Shown here piece after piece: positions 7,931 through 15,523 of a stretch of 36,100 nt of DNA. Under the pieces are notes generated by a model that had not been told where the DNA came from, ran no database searches, and worked only from the letters and a program-made list of their open reading frames with translations. The DNA is taken from contig NZ_SVFW01000008.1 in the NCBI RefSeq assembly GCF_015056685.1, forward strand, positions 1 through 36,100, read 5' to 3'. The stretch comes from Butyrivibrio sp. Lineage in GTDB: Bacteria; Bacillota; Clostridia; Lachnospirales; Lachnospiraceae. Every line of letters starts with the position of its first letter. The stretch's first letter is position 1. Both the position numbers and the translations under genes were made by a program.

Positions 7931-9721
7931 GTGAAAGAATTAGAATACCCCTTTGATAGCAGCTACATAATGAAAAAGTCAAAGAGCCTAAAGAAGGCTC
8001 TTTTATCTGATGGGAGTGACAGAATCCACAAGAAGATAGCAGTTCTTGGGGGCTCAACTACCCATGACATTATAAGGATATTGGAGCTCTTTTTACTAAA
8101 TTATGGAATAGAGCCTGAATTCTATGAGTCTGAGTACGGTCAGTACTGGCAGGATGCAATGTTCCCTGGAGAATTAAATGACTTTAACCCGGACATTATC
8201 TACATTCACACTTCAAACCGCAATATCACTGACTTCCCTACAATGGATGACAGCGCTGAGGCGGTGGATGAAAAGCTCCAGAAGACCTATCAGCACTTCG
8301 AGACCATGTGGAAGAAGCTCTCTGACACCTATCACTGCCCTATTATTCAGAACAATTTCGAGGCGCCGTTTTACAGACTCCTTGGAAACAGGGACTTTTT
8401 CGATGTTCACGGGCGTCTTTCCTTTATAAACAGACTTAACGAGAAGTTTGCTGAGTATGCAAGAAAGGCTTCAGACTCAGCGGAGAGCTTTTTTATCAAT
8501 GATATAAACTACCTTTCAAGCTGTTATGGTCTTGATCAGTGGTCTGATCCGCTTGCTTGGCACATGTACAAATATGCCCTTTGCATTCCGGCTATTCCAA
8601 CCCTTAGCTTCAATGTTGCCAATATCATCAAGTCAATTTATGGCAAGAACAAAAAGGGCCTTGTGCTCGACCTGGACAATACCCTGTGGGGCGGAGTTGT
8701 AGGTGATGACGGCGTTGATGGCATCGAGATCGGTCAGGAGACCAATCTTGGTCAGGTATATGCAGAGTTCCAGAATTATGTGAAGATGCAGAAGGACATC
8801 GGAGTTCTTTTAACTGTTGATTCTAAAAACGATGAAGAGAACGCTATCGCAGGCCTTAATCATCCAGACGGAAGTCTTAAGCCAGATGACTTTGTGGCTA
8901 TAAAGGCCAACTGGGAGCCCAAGAGCGAGAATATGAAGGCTATTGCAAAAGAGCTGAATATCCTGCCTGAGTCCTTGGTATTTGTAGATGATAACCCTGC
9001 AGAAAGAGCTATAGTTGAGGGCCAGATAAAGGGAGCAGCAGTTCCTGAGATCGACAGCCCTGAGCACTATATCAGGATAATTGACCATGCGGGATTTTTC
9101 GAGGCCACATCTGTTTCTGACGATGACAGAAAGCGAAACGAGATGTACATGGCCAACAAAAAGAGAACTGAGCTTGAAGAGAGCTTTACTGATTACAGCG
9201 AGTACCTTAAGTCTCTTGAGATGGAGGCTGAGATCGCACCTTTTGAGAAGATGTACATGCCTCGTATCGCACAGCTTACCAATAAGAGTAATCAGTTCAA
9301 CCTCACAACCAAGCGCTATACACAGGATGACATCGAGAAAACTGCTGCAGATGACAGTAACATAACGCTTTACGGGAGACTTAAAGATAAATTTGGTGAT
9401 AACGGAATCGTATCACTTGTTATTGGAAATATCCGCTCCGGTGCTGAGCTCCACATTGATCTGTGGCTTATGAGCTGCAGAGTTTTAAAGCGCGATATGG
9501 AGTTTGCCATGATGGATGCGCTGGTTAAGAAGGCTTTGGAGCGTGGAGTTAAGACAATTTATGGCTATTATTATCCAACAGCCAAGAACAAGATGGTAAA
9601 AGAGTTCTACGATATTCAGGGTTTTGACCTTGTTTCTGAGGATGCTGACGGAAATAAGACCTACAAGCTGGATATAAGTCAGAACTATGAGAACAAGAAT
9701 AAAGTGATCAGTGTTAAGTGA
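7931..9721 (+). CDS. FkbH-like HAD-IIIC enzyme (glyceryl-carrier synthesis type)
   Basis: A 596-residue protein of the FkbH family. Residues 34-230 form an SGNH-like N-terminal domain (KKIAVLGGSTTHDI). The HAD domain follows, with KGLVLDLDNTLWGG (Asp247 and Asp249 of DxDxT), TVDSKND (about 296-302), and FVDDNPAER (351-359). The last third is GNAT-like, with IAQLTNKSNQFNLTT. Known relatives dephosphorylate 1,3-bisphosphoglycerate and load the glyceryl group on a carrier protein. With a freestanding carrier protein in the same operon the same reaction is likely here, giving an acyl group for the glycan rather than a polyketide. The start is GTG, chosen because AGGAG lies six bases upstream; the C-terminus ends 16 bases before the next gene. 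Family assignment is firm and the final product is inferred. Confidence 0.88.
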   Translation: MKELEYPFDSSYIMKKSKSLKKALLSDGSDRIHKKIAVLGGSTTHDIIRILELFLLNYGIEPEFYESEYGQYWQDAMFPGELNDFNPDIIYIHTSNRNITDFPTMDDSAEAVDEKLQKTYQHFETMWKKLSDTYHCPIIQNNFEAPFYRLLGNRDFFDVHGRLSFINRLNEKFAEYARKASDSAESFFINDINYLSSCYGLDQWSDPLAWHMYKYALCIPAIPTLSFNVANIIKSIYGKNKKGLVLDLDNTLWGGVVGDDGVDGIEIGQETNLGQVYAEFQNYVKMQKDIGVLLTVDSKNDEENAIAGLNHPDGSLKPDDFVAIKANWEPKSENMKAIAKELNILPESLVFVDDNPAERAIVEGQIKGAAVPEIDSPEHYIRIIDHAGFFEATSVSDDDRKRNEMYMANKKRTELEESFTDYSEYLKSLEMEAEIAPFEKMYMPRIAQLTNKSNQFNLTTKRYTQDDIEKTAADDSNITLYGRLKDKFGDNGIVSLVIGNIRSGAELHIDLWLMSCRVLKRDMEFAMMDALVKKALERGVKTIYGYYYPTAKNKMVKEFYDIQGFDLVSEDADGNKTYKLDISQNYENKNKVISVK

Positions 9722-9736
9722 CACTAGAGGCATACT

Positions 9737-11653
9737 ATGTGCGGAATTGCAGGACTGATACAGTTTAAGGGCGATGCTGAAAAGAACATCCGAAAGATGA
9801 ATGAGCGGATGCTTCACAGAGGCCCTGATGACGGAGGAATTTACATAAGTGATGATAGAAAAGTCGCCTTGGGACACAGGCGACTTGCTATTGTTGACCT
9901 TTCCAAGAATGGCGCTCAACCCATGAAATCTCATAGCGAGAAGAGCGTCATTATTTATAATGGCGAGATTTACAACGCTGCTGAGGTAAAAGAGTTGTTG
10001 CTTAAGGATGCAGCCTCAAAGGGCATTGATATCGGCGCATTTCGCGGAACTTCTGACACAGAGGTTTTGGTGGAAGCTATTGAGCACTTTGGCATGAAAA
10101 GAGCTCTTTCTCTCTGCAAGGGCATGTTTGCAATCGCGGTCTATAACCTTGAGAAAGGCACTATTTCTTTTGCCAGGGACAGAGTGGGAGAGAAGCCTTT
10201 ATATTACGGAAATGTAGCAGGAGCCTTCGCCTTTGCATCAGACATTGGATGCCTTCGCGTTGTTGATGGCTTTGACAATGAGATAAACACTGATGTTTTG
10301 GATATGTATTTTGAGGAGGGATATATTCCGGCCCCTTACTCCATCTATAAGGGGATAAATAAGCTGGAGCCCGGAACAATCCTTACTTTGAATGTGGAAA
10401 CCCTGGAGACTCAGAGTGAAGTTTACTGGTCAATGGCAGAAGCTGCCAAGAAGGGCCAGAGCAATATCTTTACAGGCAGCAGAAAAGAAGCGGCAGATGA
10501 GCTTGAAAGACTCCTAAAAGAGTCCATCAAGGGCCAGATGATCGCAGATGTTCCTCTTGGAGCATTTCTTTCTGCGGGAATTGACAGCAGCACTGTGGTT
10601 TCTCTTATGCAGTCCATAGCTCCCGGCAAAGTGCGCACTTTCACCATCGGTATGGAGGATGAGAAGTACAACGAGGCTGTTATAGCAAAAGAAATTGCAT
10701 CTCACCTTGGAACAGATCACACAGAACTCTACATAAATGAAAATGATGCAAAGGCAGTTATTCCCAAACTTTCTTCTATGTTTGGAGAGCCTTTTGCTGA
10801 TTCATCACAGATCCCCACATACCTTGTAAGCAAGATGACAAGGGACCATGTAACGGTTTCACTTTCAGGTGACGGCGGGGATGAGCTCTTTTGCGGATAT
10901 AAGTCCTATAATTCAGTGGCAAGAGTATGGGGAAAGGCAGCAAAAATACCTTATGCCTTAAGAAAACCTGTAAGTTCACTCCTTATGAATATTTATGGGC
11001 CTGATAATTCTGATGAATTGAAAGATAAAGTCAAATTCGCGAAGGCTCAGTACTTTGGCGCAAAGTCTCCTTATGAAGTTCACAGAATGGAGCATGAGAG
11101 CGACCCTATAATTAAAAAGATTGCCCTGAAAAAAGGCGAAGCAAAGTATAAGTGCCTTGACCTGCCGGCGGATTTCCTTGGAGAAGTCAACCACGAAGCT
11201 ATGCTCATGGATATGTGTATGTACCACCCTGACGATATTTTGGTGAAGGTGGACAGGACAGCTATGGCCGTTTCCCTTGAAACAAGAGTGCCTATGCTTG
11301 ATAAAGACGTGGTAGAATTTGCCTGGTCACTGCCAATTGAGTACCTTCGAAATGATGAGCAGGGCAAACTTGTTCTGCGTGATGTGTTGTATAGATACGT
11401 TCCTCGTGATATGATGGAGCGACCTAAGAAAGGATTTTCAATACCAATCTCAAAGTGGCTATTGGAAAAAGACATAAGAGATTGGGCGGAAGCTCTTTTG
11501 GACAAGGATAAGATAAGGCAGCAGGGCCTTTTAAATCCTGATGTGGTGGAGAAGATCTGGAGAGATTTCACGGACCGCGGAATATACCGCATTCAGATCT
11601 GGTACATCCTCATGTTCCAGCAGTGGATGGAAACTGAGTATAGAAATAATTGA
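9737..11653 (+). CDS. asnB: AsnB-like glutamine-dependent amidotransferase 2
   Basis: A 638-residue paralogue of the enzyme at 3999-5903 with the same two domains. The N-terminal nucleophile Cys2 (MCGIAGLIQ), HRGPDDGG, and YNGEIYNA are intact. The synthetase loop reads FLSAGIDSSTV (about 276-286), with Ala where the first copy has Gly, and SLSGDGGDELFCGY follows. The two proteins differ throughout (for example KGFSIPISKWLL against TGFGVPMDQWLR near the end), so this is not a recent duplication; they probably have different substrates. Its position directly behind the FkbH gene, with 15 bases between, ties it to the carrier-bound acyl pathway or to amidation of an acidic sugar. It may also be a plain asparagine synthetase captured by the locus. 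Confidence 0.87.
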   Translation: MCGIAGLIQFKGDAEKNIRKMNERMLHRGPDDGGIYISDDRKVALGHRRLAIVDLSKNGAQPMKSHSEKSVIIYNGEIYNAAEVKELLLKDAASKGIDIGAFRGTSDTEVLVEAIEHFGMKRALSLCKGMFAIAVYNLEKGTISFARDRVGEKPLYYGNVAGAFAFASDIGCLRVVDGFDNEINTDVLDMYFEEGYIPAPYSIYKGINKLEPGTILTLNVETLETQSEVYWSMAEAAKKGQSNIFTGSRKEAADELERLLKESIKGQMIADVPLGAFLSAGIDSSTVVSLMQSIAPGKVRTFTIGMEDEKYNEAVIAKEIASHLGTDHTELYINENDAKAVIPKLSSMFGEPFADSSQIPTYLVSKMTRDHVTVSLSGDGGDELFCGYKSYNSVARVWGKAAKIPYALRKPVSSLLMNIYGPDNSDELKDKVKFAKAQYFGAKSPYEVHRMEHESDPIIKKIALKKGEAKYKCLDLPADFLGEVNHEAMLMDMCMYHPDDILVKVDRTAMAVSLETRVPMLDKDVVEFAWSLPIEYLRNDEQGKLVLRDVLYRYVPRDMMERPKKGFSIPISKWLLEKDIRDWAEALLDKDKIRQQGLLNPDVVEKIWRDFTDRGIYRIQIWYILMFQQWMETEYRNN

Positions 11654-11678
11654 GAGTGTAACCTCTTAGAGAGATAAT

Positions 11679-13265
11679 ATGGGAATTACTTCGTTTTATT
11701 TTTTGTTGTTTTTTGTAATTACAGTAGCTGTGTATTATACAGTGCCTCTTTTGTTTAAAGGAAAAGGTCAGTGGGTGGTGCTTCTTTTGGCGAGCATTGC
11801 CTACTATCTCTTGTCTGGCAACGGGGTGCTTATTCTGTATCCTCTTTTTGCGTCATTTGCCACCTGGGGACTTTTGAAGATTCTCAAGAGGGTATCAGAT
11901 ACTTCCAAAAGGCGCATAGTTCTTGGCTTCGAGCTTGCAGCCCTTCTTGGAATCCTGATTTTTCTTAAATATACCAAGCTTATTCATGGAGGAAGCATTG
12001 CGACTCCTCTTGGACTTTCTTTTTATACCTTCATTCTTCTTGGATATTTCATCGAAGTTTACAATGGACTTGCAGAGGGCGATGAGAGCTTTTTAAAAAC
12101 TGCCCTTATCGGAATGTATTTCCCTGTTATGATCTCAGGTCCTATTTTCCAGATAAGAGAGACAGGAAAGCAGTTTTTTGAAAGACATAAGCTCGATTAT
12201 AAAAACATAACCTTTGGCGCCCAGAGAATGCTTTGGGGCTTTTTTAAAGAGCTGGTTATTTCCGAGAGACTGGCTATAGTTGTTAACACAATCTACAACA
12301 ACGACACAGAGTATCCCGGTGCTTACATCATGCTTGGAACAGTGGGCTTTGCGCTTCAGCTCTACACTAACTTTTCAGGCTGCATGGATATAGTTATCGG
12401 CGCTTCAGAGTGCTTTGGAATCATATTACCTGAGAACTTCACTACTCCGTTTTTTGCCAAGAACATCAGCGAATACTGGAGAAGGTGGCATATCACTCTT
12501 GGTGTGTGGATGAGAGAAAATGTCTTTTACCCACTCCTTAGAAGCAGGATGATCATGAACCTTGGCAAGTTCTTAAAGGGTAAGCTCGGTAAAAAGAAGG
12601 GCAAGCAGTACACAACTTATGTGGCTATGTTTATCCTCTGGTTCTCTGTAGGTTTGTGGCACGGCGGCGAGATGAAATATGTCATCGGTTCAGGTCTTCT
12701 CCACTGGGCATACATTGTAATTGGCGAGATCACACTTCCATTTTTTACCTGGCTCTTTGGCGAAAAGATGAAGATAAATATGAAGGGCAGATTTGCTGAT
12801 TGCGTGCGAGTTGTAAGGACATTTATCCTTGTTTGTATAGGTGACCTGTTCTTTAGAGCAGACAATGTTCCTCACGCACTTCGCATGTTAAAAGAGAGCG
12901 TATCAACCTTTAACCCACAGATATTTGTGGATGGAAGTCTTTTGAATCTTGGAATTGATATTGTTGACTGGGGAATCGTTGTGGTTTCACTGGTTATTCT
13001 GGCCTTAGTTTCTGTGATGCAGTATCGCATGGAAAATGGTAAGGCTGGAACAACAGCTAAGAAGGCAGATACTGCTATTGAAAACAATGATGCTGGAAAT
13101 TTGAAGAAGTCAATTAGTGATTACAGAAACGTAAGAGAATTTATAGCTGACAGGCCGATTGCCCTTAGATGGTGTATCTACATTGCATTTTTATTCTTTG
13201 TGATATTGATTGCAGAGTACGGCCCTGGCTACAGCGCAGCGGAGTTTATTTATAAAGATTTCTGA
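11679..13265 (+). CDS. MBOAT family membrane acyltransferase
   Basis: A 528-residue polytopic membrane protein of the MBOAT family (AlgI, DltB, PatA). It begins with a membrane helix (FYFLLFFVITVAVYY) and has about ten hydrophobic stretches. The conserved features are YWRRWHITLGVWMRE (about 268-282) and the catalytic histidine region LWHGG with His328, followed by a second His at 342 (LLHWAY). Such proteins pass an acyl group, usually acetyl, through the membrane to a partner that puts it on an extracellular glycan. The partner is the SGNH protein encoded next at 13371. Because a carrier protein and an FkbH enzyme lie upstream, the donated acyl may be something other than acetate; DltB, which uses a carrier protein, is a precedent. 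Residues 445-475 are a charged, low-complexity cytoplasmic or loop segment. Confidence 0.88.
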   Translation: MGITSFYFLLFFVITVAVYYTVPLLFKGKGQWVVLLLASIAYYLLSGNGVLILYPLFASFATWGLLKILKRVSDTSKRRIVLGFELAALLGILIFLKYTKLIHGGSIATPLGLSFYTFILLGYFIEVYNGLAEGDESFLKTALIGMYFPVMISGPIFQIRETGKQFFERHKLDYKNITFGAQRMLWGFFKELVISERLAIVVNTIYNNDTEYPGAYIMLGTVGFALQLYTNFSGCMDIVIGASECFGIILPENFTTPFFAKNISEYWRRWHITLGVWMRENVFYPLLRSRMIMNLGKFLKGKLGKKKGKQYTTYVAMFILWFSVGLWHGGEMKYVIGSGLLHWAYIVIGEITLPFFTWLFGEKMKINMKGRFADCVRVVRTFILVCIGDLFFRADNVPHALRMLKESVSTFNPQIFVDGSLLNLGIDIVDWGIVVVSLVILALVSVMQYRMENGKAGTTAKKADTAIENNDAGNLKKSISDYRNVREFIADRPIALRWCIYIAFLFFVILIAEYGPGYSAAEFIYKDF

Positions 13266-13370
13266 TGAGAGCATATTTGTTATGCTTTATTAAGATAATG
13301 ATCAGTAATTCAAAATAGTGAATATAAGAGAATATTTAGTGTTTCAATATAGAGAGAATGTAGTTTAGTT

Positions 13371-14459
13371 ATGACAAAGAAACAAGTAGCAAAAATAGTA
13401 GTTTTCATATTGATCGTATCCTGGCTCCTGGTGCACGTGACTTACTGCATCAGGACTAATGGTGATGTCAAAGACAGATTTGTTGGCTTTTATTCTGAAA
13501 AGAATAACACAATTGATGCGGTCATGATCGGATCAAGTCCTGTTTATCCTTGTATCTCCAACCCAATGATCTACGGCGATATGGGAATAACCATGTATCC
13601 TCTGGCTTCCAACATGCAGAGACCTGTTGCCACAAAGTACCTGGTAGAAGAGGTGTTAAAGACTCAGACGCCTGACCTTTTTATTTTTGAAATGCGCATG
13701 TGGACTGCAGAGGATGAGAACCTTCTTGGTAACATGGCTCACACAAGGGAGGTTACAGATAACCTTAAGTATTCTATAAACAGAATAAAGGCCATAAATG
13801 CCATGGTTGAGGACCCATCAGAGAGGCTTTCCTATTATTTTGATATCTTTAAATATCACTCAAACTGGAAGACTCTGGCCCTCTGGTCACAGCTTCGCAC
13901 CTTTATGTATGAGTATCCTGATGAATACAAGGGATTTGTTCCTTTTTCCACAGTTGGTCCTGCACCTAAGACAGACAACGCAGCGATTACAGACAGAGAG
14001 CCTATTCCCGCGGAACAGGAAGAGTATTTGACGGATCTTTTGACATATCTGAAAGAGAAGAACCTCAATGCACTCTTCGTTATCACTCCCTACGATGTGC
14101 AGGAAGATGAGCAGAAAAAGATCAATTATATCAGTGACATTGTAACGGCAGCAGGCTACAACTTCCTTGATATGGACCAGTATGTGGATGAAATTGGCCT
14201 TGACTACGATGTTGATTTCAAGGACTACGGAACTCACACCAATATTGTCGGAGCTTACAAGGTTACTAAGTTCTTTGAGGAGTATCTTAAAAAGAACTAT
14301 GTGGATAAGGGAGTTTTGGGTGACCACAGAGGCGATTCAAAGTACAAGTCATGGGACAACGCCTACAAGCTGTGGCTTGAAGCCTACGAGACCGGCTCCG
14401 CGGAGGTTTATTACAACGCAGAGAACAAGATTTACTACGACCTTGAAGAAGGGGAGTAA
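13371..14459 (+). CDS. membrane-anchored SGNH-type acyltransferase partner (DltD/AlgJ-like)
   Basis: A 362-residue protein with one N-terminal signal anchor (IVVFILIVSWLLVHVTY) and an extracytoplasmic SGNH-like domain. The nucleophile block is MIGSSPVYP (Ser55 or Ser56), and the Asp-His pair is in KDYGTHTN (about residues 286-293), which fits the DxxH dyad of AlgX, AlgJ, PatB and DltD partners. It lies about 105 bases behind the MBOAT gene, the usual pairing for O-acylation of a surface polymer: the MBOAT exports the acyl group and this enzyme attaches it. The ribosome binding site is weak (AGAGAGAATG some 15 bases away). The preceding gap holds only a short, weak hairpin (13270-13286). Function class is likely; the acyl group and the acceptor hydroxyl are unknown. 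Confidence 0.75.
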   Translation: MTKKQVAKIVVFILIVSWLLVHVTYCIRTNGDVKDRFVGFYSEKNNTIDAVMIGSSPVYPCISNPMIYGDMGITMYPLASNMQRPVATKYLVEEVLKTQTPDLFIFEMRMWTAEDENLLGNMAHTREVTDNLKYSINRIKAINAMVEDPSERLSYYFDIFKYHSNWKTLALWSQLRTFMYEYPDEYKGFVPFSTVGPAPKTDNAAITDREPIPAEQEEYLTDLLTYLKEKNLNALFVITPYDVQEDEQKKINYISDIVTAAGYNFLDMDQYVDEIGLDYDVDFKDYGTHTNIVGAYKVTKFFEEYLKKNYVDKGVLGDHRGDSKYKSWDNAYKLWLEAYETGSAEVYYNAENKIYYDLEEGE

Positions 14460-14491
14460 CAAGGGGCATTGTTTTATAGATTCTACAACTA

Positions 14492-14500
14492 TGGTATAAT
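14492..14500 (+). promoter_or_regulatory. extended -10 promoter inside the locus
   Basis: TGGTATAAT is a perfect extended -10 element (TG-N-TATAAT), the best promoter-like match I saw in the glycan locus. It lies 32 bases after the stop of the SGNH gene and about 100 bases before the GT11 start. No good -35 is visible at 17 bases; extended -10 promoters tolerate this. It probably starts a second transcription unit covering the right half of the locus. Confidence 0.55.
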
Positions 14501-14502
14501 AT

Positions 14503-14563
14503 GACGACAGGGTCAAAAGGTCATAATGCGTTCATGCTTGCATGATAAGCTTTTTGACTCGTC
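14503..14563 (+). promoter_or_regulatory. nested inverted repeats in the leader of the second transcription unit
   Basis: Outer arms GACGA (14503-14507) and TCGTC (14559-14563) continue, after a four-base bulge, into GTCAAAA (14512-14518) and TTTTGAC (14552-14558). A separate small hairpin TCATGC/GCATGA (14532-14545) sits in the loop. The structure lies at or just after the expected transcription start of the promoter at 14492. It could be an RNA leader structure or an operator. No known riboswitch consensus was recognised. Confidence 0.45.
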
Positions 14564-14602
14564 AGACTTACAGTATGCACATGATATCAACCTGGAGGAG
14601 CT

Positions 14603-15475
14603 ATGATAATCATTCAGCTTAAGGGCGGACTGGGCAATCAGATGTTTCAGTACGCATTATATAAGTCTCTGAAAAAGCGCGGCAAAGAAGTTAAGATTGA
14701 TGATAAAACAGGCTTTGTTAACGACAAACTCAGAATCCCGGTATTATCCAGGTGGGGAGTTGAGTATGACAAGGCAACAGACGATGAAATCGTAAAGCTT
14801 ACTGATTCTAAAATGGATATTTTCAGCCGCATCAGAAGAAAACTCACCGGTAGAAAATCATATAGAATAGATGAGGAATCCGGCAAATTTAATCCCGAGA
14901 TTCTTGAAAAAGATAATGCTTATCTTGTAGGTTACTGGCAGTGTGATAAGTATTTTGAGGATAAGGATGTCATTAGAGAGATAAGGGAAGCTTTTGAGAA
15001 AAAGCCTCAGGAGCTTATGACTGATGCATCAAGCTGGTCAACCTTGCAGCAGATTGAGTGCTGCGAGTCAGTAAGTTTGCATGTTCGCAGAACAGACTAT
15101 GTGGATGAAGAACACATTCATATCCACAATATCTGCACTGAAAAATATTATAAGGATGCTATTGATAAGATTAGAAAACGGTATCCATCAGCTGTGTTCT
15201 TTATTTTCACAGATGACAAGGAATGGTGTAGAGATCACTTTAAGGGACCGAACTTTATAGTTGTTGAGCTTGAAGAGGGCGAGGGTACTGACATTGCAGA
15301 GATGACTCTTATGAGCAGATGCAAGCACCATATCATTGCCAACAGCTCTTTTAGCTGGTGGGCAGCATGGCTCAATGATTCGCCGGAGAAAATTGTTATC
15401 GCACCTCAGAAGTGGATCAATAACCGTGATATGGACGACATCTACACAGAGCGCATGACTAAGATTGCTCTGTGA
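14603..15475 (+). CDS. GT11 glycosyltransferase (alpha-1,2-fucosyltransferase-like)
   Basis: A 290-residue enzyme of family GT11, whose characterised members move L-fucose from GDP-fucose in an alpha-1,2 linkage. The N-terminus IIIQLKGGLGNQMFQYA holds the family GGLGNQ motif, SLHVRRTDYV (about 157-166) holds the HxRRxDY donor-site motif, and IIANSSFSWWAAWL (about 246-259) is the third conserved block. The gene has a very good GGAGGAG site five bases before ATG and is the first after the internal promoter. No GDP-fucose synthesis genes (gmd, fcl) are in the window, so the donor must be made elsewhere, or the sugar may be another GDP-deoxyhexose. Family is certain; fucose is the best guess. Confidence 0.88.
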   Translation: MIIIQLKGGLGNQMFQYALYKSLKKRGKEVKIDDKTGFVNDKLRIPVLSRWGVEYDKATDDEIVKLTDSKMDIFSRIRRKLTGRKSYRIDEESGKFNPEILEKDNAYLVGYWQCDKYFEDKDVIREIREAFEKKPQELMTDASSWSTLQQIECCESVSLHVRRTDYVDEEHIHIHNICTEKYYKDAIDKIRKRYPSAVFFIFTDDKEWCRDHFKGPNFIVVELEEGEGTDIAEMTLMSRCKHHIIANSSFSWWAAWLNDSPEKIVIAPQKWINNRDMDDIYTERMTKIAL

Positions 15476-15523
15476 TGGTCATTATTTCTTTGAACATACA
15501 ACAAATAGTTAGGAAATATCTTA

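Noticed and set aside
11080..11592. Minus-strand open frame of 170 codons
   Set aside because: It is a shadow of the second AsnB-like gene, with no ribosome binding site or domain.
13270..13286. Hairpin AGCATA/TATGCT after the MBOAT gene as a terminator
   Set aside because: The stem is six A/T-rich pairs with only TTATT after it; too weak to call.
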